Assembly: GCA_015501075.1 (NCBI GenBank)
Contig: JADNYJ010000031.1
Coordinates: forward strand, 62,001 to 126,000
Direction of reading: 5' to 3'
DNA from: Gymnopilus junonius
Lineage: Eukaryota > Basidiomycota > Agaricomycetes > Agaricales > Galerinaceae
Length of the DNA stretch: 64,000 nucleotides
Part shown: in pieces, positions 23,801 to 34,102 of the stretch
Layout: each line of letters starts with the position of its first letter
Position numbering within the stretch: position 1 is the first letter of the stretch
The notes under the pieces: model-generated
Databases searched by the model: none
What the model was told of the DNA's origin: nothing
Seen by the model: only the letters and a program-made list of their open reading frames with translations
Position numbers and translations under genes: made by a program

Positions 23801-24187
23801 GGTACATCAAGATGTATGCTCTAACCGAAATTAGAGACTTTGAAGGGTTGGAAACGTTCTCGCGGTCCAAGCGATCCCCGATAGGCTACGAGGCCTTTGT
23901 CCACCATCTCGTTGAAAAAGGACATCAGAAGGAAGCCATCGCTTATGTCGTTAAGTGCGACCCTCCCCGACGGGCGGACCTATATGTTGAATGTGGGGAA
24001 TGGCGCTTGGCTGGGAAAGAGTGCAAGGACAGGGGGGATAAATCAAAATTAGAGTCAGTATCTTGAGGTTTCTTCGTCTTGTGTTGTTTGCAATAACTGT
24101 ATTCTGTTCTTCAGGGAGTTACGAAAGAAGGCGCCGAATTCTTTGATTGAGCGCGAACTTGGTCAAATTGCAAGCAGCATGAAGTAG
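20812..24187 (+). CDS. VPS16: Vps16, core subunit of HOPS/CORVET tethering complexes, 848 aa
   Basis: Fourteen exons close in phase: 20812..20962, 21012..21124, 21184..21439, 21499..21877, 21941..22035, 22095..22297, 22354..22481, 22540..22849, 22923..23031, 23086..23300, 23361..23441, 23522..23697, 23796..24053 and 24115..24187. The 848 aa product is close to human VPS16 (839). It opens with [20 protein letters not shown], typical of the N-terminal beta-propeller, and shows propeller repeats such as [20 protein letters not shown]. It then changes to the alpha-solenoid ([54 protein letters not shown]). Vps16 binds Vps33 and supports fusion at endosomes and vacuoles (established). No lesion is seen over 2.5 kb of coding sequence, which is useful as an internal control for sequence quality. 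Confidence 0.97.
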
Positions 24188-25809
24188 ACTCTTTGTCTTA
24201 AAACGCTCTTTTCCATACCGCCTCATCCACTTTAGTTGCTTTGTGTTCCAGGGAAATATACCATGTGGGATAACATTCGGTTGCGTACATGACGGGCTTC
24301 GGGCTGGACCACTCAACCCTGGAGTAGAGTTAAATTCCTACGTGGCTATCAATTGCCGTGATATCTTCTTGCAAATTTGTCTCGTTTGTTGTTGCAAGAA
24401 GCGTCGCCCTCTAATTACATAATAACGCGAGATGACCATTCCAGGCTGATACCACCCAATCGTTCATCAAAAGGAGGGACATAATCGGACCAAATTTGAA
24501 ATTGTTTGGGTTTTAGCAGGTCAGCGAAAAAATGGCACTGAACTTGGAGCCAGTCCTTTCATTCGCCCACTAAAATCCAAAGGCTGCCAACGCATGACCA
24601 CATTCAATGTGTTCTGTTTCGAATACCAGGAACGAAACTACACAGATTTGAGCTGGTCCCGAAATCGGAAAGACTAGACCAGAACACGTTACTTTAGAAC
24701 AGTGTGCTCAGCACCTACATATGTTCACTCTTCAAAATATGTTCAAATCTCAGGACATGCCAAACTATTCTGGCCAATGTCAGCAAATGTTACTGAGAGA
24801 AAAATAGAAAAATAAACATTGTATATTCTGTCGAGCTTTGTCGTCGATTCTGTCGATTCCGAATCAGGAATAGATGGTGGAGAGTCTAGATCATGTGGCG
24901 TAACGAGATACATTTACCATTTTTGGAAAATTTTGCTGCCTGCAGAGCAACAGCCGTCGGGAATGAGATGTCCGATTCTTTGTTCGTCAATCAGCATATT
25001 ACTGTTCGTCCAGAACCTGGACGAACGTCGAATGTTTCTACGACTTCAAGAAACTAATTACAAATACGGAACAATACATCTGAAAGAGCTGAAGTACTTT
25101 TAGGTTATCGATGATCCGGAGGGCAAGTCCCATCAGCGGGCAAGAGTTGCCCCGTGAATCCACTTATTTCGGAAAGTTCTGCTGCAGCTGTAGAATGTGA
25201 TGCTCTTCTAGTTCAACACGTGTTAGTTTATTAATATAAACCCGAACTCAATGTCGGACTTTGTTGACAAACAATTTAAAGTTTTCATGCCGGTGACACC
25301 ACTACGCAATTTTCTGGAAGCCCTTGGAAGTTAATTGTTTCTCGACTTGAGAAGACCCATGCCGAGGTACTTGAATGAGTTACGTGGGCGAATTAATGAA
25401 CAAGTTGACTGATAGAAATGATAGCCTTCTTGAATATGCGGCTAAATGAGGTCCTTAAAAAATAGCGGTACATCATTGTTTATATATCCTTCTGTGAAAA
25501 TCGAGGTACGTTCTGTCACATTTCATTTGAAGGCTGTGGTAGGCAGTGGACGTCATCTGGTATATCACATTCTGCTTTGCACTATCTTGTTGAATCTTCC
25601 TGTTAAGATACTAGAAACAGCTTATCGACTGTCAAACCTATAAGAAACCGAGGGAACATCATGTTGAGTGGAGTCGGAAACAAACGTCATGGAGGACATA
25701 ATGCAACGTATCGAAAACGTATACCCTATTCAGATGATCTTCTCTCGTTTTCCGTTGTCTTTAAATGGCCCAAATTCGTGCATTGAACGACAGTTAAACA
25801 CTCTCCGAA
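24188..25809. other. Intergenic, 1.6 kb
   Basis: Between VPS16 and the BTB gene. A 95-codon frame at 24819-25103 lacks splice context or family resemblance, so it is not called. Otherwise AT-rich and featureless by eye. Confidence 0.55.
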
Positions 25810-28254
25810 ATGAATCTAGACCAGCCCTTATACATCTATGAAAAAGATCAGGTCCCTCTTCCTTTGCCCTCTGACCAAACACTGGTCGATGAAAACCCAG
25901 ATTACTTTGCTTCCTCGATCTATGGGCCTGCCGAGCCTCCAAGCCTTCAAAGCTACGTTCAAAGTCAGCAGGCGCTATGTTACAGTTCGAACTCACATGC
26001 TCTTCCAGCCCTAGTCGGCAGCTCTATCTTACCAGTGTCATTGACCGTGACGGACACAGTCCCTGTTTCTACAGCATTTCACGCGAATGCTATCCCACCT
26101 CCCAATACGCTCTTTCTGTCTTCTGATGGCGTCTCTTTCCATGTCCGCAACGAGACGATCCTGGAAAGCTCCCCCAGGCATTTGAAGCATATCTCGCGGT
26201 ACCATTGTCCGATTTTCGCTTCAGACAGCAGATCATTCGACTTGATGCTCCCAGTGCCGAGCTGAACATTATCCTACACGCACTATATGGGACATCAGCA
26301 GCGGCATATTCACCAGATACTAACATCCTAGTGAATGCAATTGACCGCATGCCGACTTATGGCATCTTACCCCAGTCAGTCATATGGCCATTAACCCACT
26401 TGTATTATCTTCTTCTTTCTCATGCACCCATTTGTCCTCTCAAAATCTACGCTCTTGCTGCACACCATAATATTTCTGCGCTCGCCATCAGTGCATCAGC
26501 TCACCTCCTGTCATACGACTTGACCACCATCACAGACGATATGGCAGAGCGGATTGGTGCCATTTATTTGAAAAAGCTGCTGACACTCCACATAGAGCGT
26601 AACAGATCGCTAAAGCAGATTCTCCTGCGCCCGCCCCATCCCCATCCACCAACAAATGAATGTAGCTTCACCAATCAGGACAGGTTGACACGAACCTGGG
26701 CATTGGTCAGTGCGCATTTCGTTTGGGATGTACAGCCTGGTCAGTACTTACCTGTTGGATGGGATCACCGAACTTTCTGAGTATCCTGAAATTCTCAGAC
26801 TTTTCTTCCCATGGTATAAGGGGCATCATAAATTCCCTTCATCAGCAAACCATGATGTGGGTCAGGAGTGCTAAGAACCGCTACATAGCATTATAGCATT
26901 GTAGCAAAGGGTACCCTTTATTTAGCAGCCTGCCAATGCTATGTAGCCTGTTCCTGATGCTACAGAGTGCTACAGAGTGCTACTGAGCATCCTGCAAGTG
27001 CTATGTAGTGCTCGCATAGCATCTGTCTCACAGGTCTGACAGATTGTACCTGATTCTCGGCTCACTGGTTGGGTACATCGTCATTGGTTCCCTTGATAAA
27101 AATGTATGAAAATGGAAATAAATTTATTTTGTCTGTCTAATATACATGCGTGGTATCTACTCAGGAGGTTCTAAGCTAAGGGTATGCATTGCCTTGTCTG
27201 AGTGCAGTGGTCTGCAGAGCAGGGAGCCTAAAGAAAGGAAGTTAGTCAAGAAGATGTGTAATACAATACAACAGTACACACCACAGCCTTCGCCATCACC
27301 AAATGCATCTCCCACCTCAGCTACTCCACTGCGTGTCCTGGGAGCTGGCTGGAAGGACACCGGACTGACAGGTCTTTGCATCCGTGCCTTGTCAGCTGTT
27401 GGGTTCTATTAGCTGCTGAACAATGAGGGGAGGGCTTTGGGAACATTAACATACCTGATACTGCTCATGGCCTTCCAGTCAGATGCTGCAAGAGATCGGG
27501 TCTACAGAGCAAGGGGCAATTTGGGGAAGAAAGAAGTCGATTTGATGAAGTTGGATCAATGACTTCATACTTATTATGTACTTTGGCAATGTGGGGCTTT
27601 GATCATTCACACGCATCATCTGACTTTGACACGTCACGCAATGTGCATAACTTCGTTGAAAATCAGCTGGAAATTTGTGGGAATAGCATCCTCAAAGACA
27701 CCGGACCTGAGGATGTTCTTCCCACAAACCTGCATTGGGCATAGGAAATGACACCGCTCCTAGCCGCTTGTTCTCGTTCCACATTTTCAGACCTGTTTTG
27801 GGCATCTAAAAATACAGTCGAGCACGTCATATGAGAATCTCTTCCAAGGTACCTAAGAAATGTCAAACTTAGAGAGGGAAAGTTGTTGATTGCTGCTGCG
27901 GAGATACCAGGTAACACTATAAATAGTCTACTGTGTGCTACATAGCGCTCCAGAATGCTAGCATGCTAGCCGATGCTAGTGCTGCCCATGCAGATGCTAC
28001 AACATGCTATGAGCCAAAAATCAGATATTACTGATGTTCCGGAACGTCTCTCCTGTGGGATATGCCTTGAAGTGCTGGAGGATAAGATAAAAGATACTGT
28101 GGTCCAGTGGGCTTCCGTCAAGGTATTTTGTTTTCTATCTGACAGAGACGGTGGACGAAAGGCTGGTATTAAATTTTGCACTGCTCCTATCAATCAGCGC
28201 GATGGGAAGTTGCATGCTATAATCTGGTCTTATCAGTTTTATCCACAAGTGTAA
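25810..28254 (+). CDS. BTB/POZ-like protein of the mushroom type, with a frameshift and a 1.25 kb intron
   Basis: Exon 1 starts at ATG 25810 with a long Pro/Ser/Leu leader. It enters a BTB-like core at LFLSSDGVSFHVRNETILES, then FEAYLAVPL, LNIILHALYGTSAAAYSP, LSYDLTTITDDMAERIG and a run with HPHPPTNECSF. The frame shifts by one base at the C5 run 26171-26175, so one missing C would restore it. The coding stretch stops at WDVQP near 26738, followed by the donor GTCAGT. The expected C-terminus, ERLSCGICLEVLEDKIKDTV followed by VQWASVK, appears only at 28038-28122. The gap is about 1.25 kb and contains repeat-rich DNA. Members of this family have a BTB-fold N-half and a Cys-containing tail; function is unknown (family pattern remembered). 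The exact 3' end (28150-28254) is uncertain. Confidence 0.65.
26815..27995. mobile_element. Probable non-autonomous element inside a BTB intron
   Basis: Both ends of this stretch are packed with short near-palindromic words built on GCTA and TAGC. GCTACATAGC occurs at about 26881 and 27938, and its reverse complement GCTATGTAGC at about 26937; TGCTACAGAG and GCTAGCATGCTAGC variants are also present. The left outer end and the reverse complement of the right outer end resemble each other loosely, as in imperfect terminal inverted repeats. The interior has no transposase-like frame. The rest of the intron looks unlike the 50-60 nt introns nearby. Termini and target duplication could not be fixed by eye, so coordinates are approximate. 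Confidence 0.45.
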
Positions 28255-29107
28255 TTGCTGTTTTATTTTTACTTACATATTATCTATGCAGCGCACAATC
28301 TGACACGATGGCAACACAATTTCTTGGATGTCTGTCCTTAGCAGACCAAATACAACGAAGATTCCCAATAGGTTAATGGATGACATCGTTGTATTTGTAA
28401 TTGACATATTGAAGCTATTCCTTTTTCGTCGACTCCAAAGGATCTGCGTATTTCATAGTGGCGGAAATGTCATGACAAGCAGTCTTCACGTTAAATTGAG
28501 GAGCCGCTGTAAAGGAGGCCACGACGCAAGACTTTTGGATTGGATAGGTATTGTGCCTTGACTGCTCCATGTCAGTGTGATATACTTATGCCAGTGTCGT
28601 ACATAACGTAACTAACTATGTGAATCAATAAGTCAGTCCCCAGTTGTTAGAATCAGGCTGGACCATCAAGTGGCATGTCAGCCTACTAGTACTTGAAGTT
28701 CATAATATAGGACGTTGAGAGGCTGTCCTACAGAGCTAGACCAAGTATCTTTTTAGCGAATATCTTGTCAGTACTACGGCCAAGCCGAGCAGTGATCGCC
28801 AGCAGGTGGAGAAATATTTCACCCAAAACGTCATTGGGCTTTAATAAAGAGAGTCAAAGTGGCGCTTTGTGCTTTAATCGACCATAGAGGCAGGATTACC
28901 GTATATGCAAATTCAAATTGACAAGGATAATGAAATCCTGGGAAAGGATTACAAACCACCGAGGTCGGCATCGTCGGACTTCGCAAATTGAAACTGGCCT
29001 GCAACACTCATCCACTCCGCCGAACCTTTGAGGAGGATAAAGCGTATGATTGGATGCGTCTCCTTTATATTGTATGCTAATCATGTTCCGAATTTCTAGG
29101 TTTCAAG
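28255..29107. other. Intergenic upstream of NAA10
   Basis: 853 bp with no assignable frame. A 63-codon minus frame at 28896-29084 has no supporting features. It should contain the NAA10 promoter. Confidence 0.5.
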
Positions 29108-30004
29108 ATGAATATCGATTAGCAAAGGTATGAAGATCTCCACCGGCCCTTGTCCATTACTGTGCTGGTTGCAATCTGTCTGATGTCAGGTCAACTTAAA
29201 GGCTCTCTGCTCATCTTAAACTTATGAATCCAGGTGGAGATCTTATGGGCATGCAAGCATGCAATCTCCAAAATCTGCCGGAGAACTACATGATGAAATT
29301 CTGTACGTCGTCACTTTACAATGTGGAAGCGCGTCGATTCTGAAGTACAAATCGCCTTGCGACAGGGATGTATCATGCCATGACATGGCCTCAGATTTCA
29401 TTCGTTGCGGAAGATGAGAAGGGAAGGATCGTTGGTTACGTCCTGGCTAAATGTGCGGTTCATCGCCTTCAGCACTGGAACCTCCTCATTAACCACCTAT
29501 GCCCGTTTCCCAGAGAAGAACCTTCAGAAGAAGACAAAGATGAAGAGACTCATGGCCATGTTAATTCAATATCCGTTCTCCGATCTTACAGGCGTCTAGG
29601 TCTCGCTAAAAGCTGATGCTGCTTTCACGTTGTCATTCCATTGCACATTTGTACGGAATAGTCGTCGTTGACAACAATCACTCAACAGAAGAGGCTATGT
29701 CGTCAATATACAGAGCATCTTACGTGTCTCTTCATGTCCGCAAATCGAACAAGGCAGCCATTGCTTTATACCGTGACACTCTTGGATTTGAGGTCGCAAA
29801 AGTGGAAAAGAAATATTGTACGTGGACCGTCCCCTGTGCCCTTTTTTATCCCTTACTAATTGAATATCCCTCTGGCGTCTAGACGGTGATGGTGAAGACG
29901 CGCTTTCTATGAAGCTGTCACTCAAAACTCATAGATTCGTAGTCGTCCATCCCTGTTGTATTGATAGAATGCACAGTCCTACATCCACACAAACGGTTGG
30001 GTAG
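29108..30004 (+). CDS. NAA10: N-alpha-acetyltransferase Naa10/Ard1 (NatA catalytic subunit), with four apparent -1 lesions
   Basis: GNAT-family blocks appear in order: MNI/RLAK at 29108, [20 protein letters not shown] near 29243, [20 protein letters not shown] then IVGYVLAK near 29369-29451, and [20 protein letters not shown] near 29552. Next come [17 protein letters not shown] near 29700, [10 protein letters not shown] near 29766, and [17 protein letters not shown] split by an intron at 29816-29882. This is diagnostic for Naa10, which acetylates N-termini exposed by methionine removal as part of NatA on the ribosome (established). SYRRLGLAK contains the acetyl-CoA loop. Relative to the conserved protein, one base is missing at four places: after 29116, in 29234-29240, at 29449-29452 and in the A-run 29608-29611. 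Residue conservation is otherwise excellent, so consensus error or recent decay are both possible. Confidence 0.85.
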
Positions 30005-30036
30005 ATGGACATGTGGATACCCTATGCTTCTGAAGG

Positions 30037-33000
30037 CTATCGTTTGACCTTCAACTGGTGATCGTCATCGTCATCATCGTCTACATTCCTATCATTCAGC
30101 GCGTATGGTAATGGGACCTCTCTTGTCGCCCGATATTGATCCATGTTACCAAGATGCTCGTTCTCCAATCGATCTGTCATGGTCTGTCACAACAGCACGG
30201 AAGGTTATTGAGGAAGGGAACTTACAGAAGTTCCACTGCCATCTCCTAAGCATCTCCAGGAATCCGCCGATAAACGTTCGGACCATTAGGTTGGGGTCCG
30301 TTTCTTGGGATATAGATGACCCAAATGAATCTAATAAGGATATCCGATACCTGCAGAAGCGTTATATTCAAAGTTAGGGTTATGAAGCAACCATAAACTG
30401 GCTCTCACAATCGCAAAATAATATAGCTGATGAAATGGAAGATCAGAACGTTATATGTTTGGCCAAAAAGGCGAAAAAACCGCACTGGTATTTGATCTGA
30501 GTAAATAAGATCCGATCGCAATAGAGGGTTTTTAACCCGCGTTCGTAATAGGGACCAATCCATCAAAAGGTCCTGCATGGGAGGAGATCACGTACTTCAG
30601 CTCAAGCTATTTGGTGGCGCAAGAGGACTTACCCAAGCGCCTCCGTAAAGCGCGTAACAAGTACTGGCCAGACACCAAAGAGCGAAAATAGTGCCACGTT
30701 CATTTTCTGTATGAAATGGCATATATTTACTACTCATAAAGCGGTATGGAAGAAAAGGACCAACCGTGGTGTCTCCACATAAAATAAAACAAGTAAGTAA
30801 TAATTCCACTTCCATATTTACCGCCCTTTTGATGGAAATGAAAAGGAATACATCAGTACTCCAAGTAATACAGGTAAAAGGGGCCCATTACATTGATCAG
30901 ATGTGTAACCAATTTCGAGTCGGCATAACGCTTGATGGATTGCACCATACGGATGAGCAGAGGCAATGCTGCCAGGGAAAATCCAACCGGCCAAGCAGGA
31001 GAAGGAGCACCGCACTTCGCCCAATTGGCTGAAAATCATCCGCGTAGACGCACACGAAGAAGTATAAGTTTGAGAGTGTGAAAATCAAGCTGCAGAACTG
31101 ATCCCTGAATAGCATGATGAGGAACGACAGAGGTCGAGGGAAAAGTTCACGATAACATACCCCATCCAGAAATCTGCGAACTGATGATATCAAGAAACAA
31201 GGCGATGTAAGTAACAATCATTCCATTACGCTGCAGTGCAATATCAGCCCACCTCGACAGGTCTTGTACCGGATACGAACTGCCTCGCTATGATCTTGAT
31301 CAACCAATACCGAGAAGGCCTGTGCAAAATTGGCAAAGGATTGAAAAGCACGATGGCAGTAAATGCTAGCCATATCAGAGGCCAAATCGTCGGAGATACC
31401 CTTGGATGGTCTGTCAAAGAGAAAGACAGCCAGAATGCATAGCACAGCGACGAGAAGAGGATGGATGGGATCTGATCGGAGTTTCCAGTAGTAAGCACGA
31501 TTCATGTATCACGAGGATATGGTGGTAGCCTTGCCTCGAAGTACTGACGGAAATCAATCTGTGTGCGCATATCAAGCTCTGCCGTCAAGGAGATGTTTTA
31601 GAATGACTGGCTGAATGAAATCGAAGACAGTGCTCACCGAAAATAAAAGAGTAATTGATCTGCGCAGTGGACCATACCATCAAATTGATGCCTAGTAAGA
31701 AACTGAATACCACTGGGATAAGAAACACGCCGTATACGAAGAGAAGTGGACCCCACGCAGGCATTGCCTGATGGGTATGCCGCTGCAACGCTGATGGGTT
31801 TTTGAACATTGGCAGAATTCATATAGGAGTCGAAAATGTACTAACCGTTGAAGAGCCCATAAGCAAGAGCAGGGACCGCAAGTCCGACGTACAGACCAGA
31901 TTAAAGGCACTGAAATGATGACTTTTGGTCGGCACTCCCCACTCGTAATCGTGTTTTGGCTCTTTTTTGATCACCTCGAGCTATGAAGGTAAAATGTCAG
32001 GAGGAAGAATGTTCGGACTGATTTGACAGTACCGAACGCTGCCGCATACAAAACTTCCATCTCGTCCATCATTTTCTTGACGGCCTCATCTGAGGCAAAA
32101 GAACTTTTTTCGACCTGGGACATGTTGGATTTCAATGGACAAGCAAAGGCAAGACGATCAAAGAGGTACCTTTCTGCCATGTACCGATCTTGCACGGGTT
32201 TCTAAAACGGTTCGCTTCAGCGTAGATATCAATTATCAAGAATAGATATTAGTACGTGGGTGATTTTTTCGAACTTTTGAGGGCTTTGCGGAAGCCATCA
32301 AGATTTAGCACCTATTGACGGCGGACGTTAGACGGAGCGAGAAGAAACATTTCACAACTCACACGATAATTATGCAATAACTCAAGCCCGCTGTACAGAA
32401 GAGGATTGGTCAGCTATCGAAAAGGCAAAGTGGCCGTCCGTCCAAGGGAAGACGACGTATGAAACAAGATGTAACATGAATATGCTTACTGATAGTGCTC
32501 TATGACAGCTTTCTTCAATTTCCTCCTCGCGTAGAAATAGCTATCTGGATCTGCAGACAGGGCAAGCGAGGTCGCTCCTCGCTCTCCGTGGTCGATTCAT
32601 CAGCAGCTTCGAGAGAATGATCATTTTCCAAGTCTTTCCGTTTACCCATTGATTTGGCTGTAGGCTTTTCTGGTAAAGCGGAGCTAGTAGAGCGAACTTT
32701 GCCATCGTCCGTGTCCAACGTGCGGCTTGTGCTTCTCCTTGACATTGCTTTATCCGTTGAAGGGCCATCTTTTGGACCATTTGGAGGTCGCTCTATAACT
32801 GGAGGAGGTCGGCGGTCGAAGATGGTTTTCAAATTTGAAAGGATTTTCGAGGACCAAATAACTCGGGATTTAGCTTGCTAAACATGGAATGTGAAATTGG
32901 AGCTGAAATTGTAAACGGGAAGAACAGACCTGGAAAAGTTTTCGGTGTTCGTGTAACTCATCTAGCTGCTGGTGCAGTACATGACCCCGAGCCAGCATCT

Positions 33001-33768
33001 CTTTTCTCTTGCCATATAGAAGCATTCGACCTTGTCAAGCTGGGCATCGAGCAAAGTGAAAAATGCCTTCTCTTGAGGCGTCAGGTGTGCCAGGACTTCA
33101 TGTAGGGGTGGTGGTGCAGAATAGGTCGAGAGACCTGTTCATGAATCGCGGTCAAAAGAAGGCTAATGCAGAAGGGGAGTGAGCTTGCGTCGACCCAAAA
33201 GGCCCCTTCCACCTGGTATGCCCGTGAAATTCGATACCTTGCCCGCACTGTTCAAATGGTGGGTAGTAGCTACATGGTCGAGAGAGGGCTTCTTTGAGCT
33301 GATAGAGTCATGTTCATCCGAAACCCGATTGGGTTCTGTAGTTCTGGAGGTTGTTTTCAGGTCTTGGCCCTTGTTTGGTGAGGATGGTGTCCCGTCGTCC
33401 CTCCTCGAAACTTCCTCGATATCGGACGATAGAGGGGAAGCATCGTCGTCCGGAGAATCGTCGCTGTGTATAATGTGGAATCTGTGATTAGGTTGACACT
33501 TCCGAATGACAGTGATGCGCTTTTTGAGTCCTCGATAGTCACTGCCTCTTCAAAATCAAAATTGACACCACACCAAGGATGCTCTTACTTACATATAGGC
33601 TTTTTTCCATTCGGGGGTCTGGGGGACGCGTCAGATGGAAGCACCGCTGAAGAAAACAAAACTCGATGCCTGATTATCCTGTAATTTTCTGCGATATCAA
33701 GAAGCTCCATGATCACTATCTTCATTACCACACCGTAAAGCAAAAAAGACGCACTGTGCAAATTTCAT
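30037..33768 (-). CDS. SYG1: SPX-EXS protein, SYG1/XPR1 family (phosphate exporter or sensor), multi-exon, several apparent indels
   Basis: The start ATG 33768 gives MKFAQ, then QTPEWKKAYI and DYRGLKKRITVIRK. This is the SPX domain, which binds inositol pyrophosphates. EVLAHLTPQEKAFFTLLDAQ follows, then an acidic linker and ARRKLKKAVIEHY with LNLDGFRKALK, closing SPX. The EXS membrane region shows AMPAWGPLLFVYGVFLIPV, INLMVWSTAQINYSFIF, LFSSLCYAFWLSF, FADFWMG, DQFCSLIFTLSNLYFFVCVY and RYADSKLVTHLIN, ending YRLENEHLGNMDQYR and an Asp-rich tail, stop at 30037. XPR1 exports phosphate and Syg1 is its yeast relative (established). Apparent missing bases lie near 33003, 32551, 32276, 31898 and 31033, and one extra C at 30293-30296. 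Two introns, 33619..33669 and 31472..31534, use GC-AG ends. It is convergent with NAA10, 32 bp from its stop. Confidence 0.85.
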
Positions 33769-34102
33769 GATCGCGCTCGACGCGGGTATAGGAGCAGTCT
33801 TGAATTATCTAGTCCCTTCTAAGAGGTATAAAGAACGTGGTACGAGAGAGTTCTACTTGGGCCCCGCCGACTTGGCCGTTCATGAAAAAAGTACTTCGAA
33901 CCCTGGCAGCATGATGTCATGACATCCAGGAACCAAATTTGAATCTCCTGACCGTGCTCATCAACGTTCGTGACTTGAATTCAAATCCCTCTTTCCGACG
34001 AGTTTATGGCACACCATTGTCTACTGGGATCTCTGCCTATTAGCCTCAGAACTCTCCAGCGCATCATGTGTCTACTTCCATCGACCACTATACCCCAGTC
34101 AC
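33769..34102. promoter_or_regulatory. Spacer and SYG1 upstream region
   Basis: 334 bp between the SYG1 start and the DUF6535 pseudogene end. No motif recognised. Confidence 0.4.

Noticed and set aside
30105..30377. Plus-strand 90-codon frame downstream of NAA10
   Set aside because: It lies opposite the last exons of SYG1, whose minus-strand reading gives family motifs and splice sites.
29108..33768. Programmed ribosomal frameshifting as an explanation for the -1 breaks
   Set aside because: It would require four to six events per gene at unrelated sites. Single-base sequence error or decay is far simpler.
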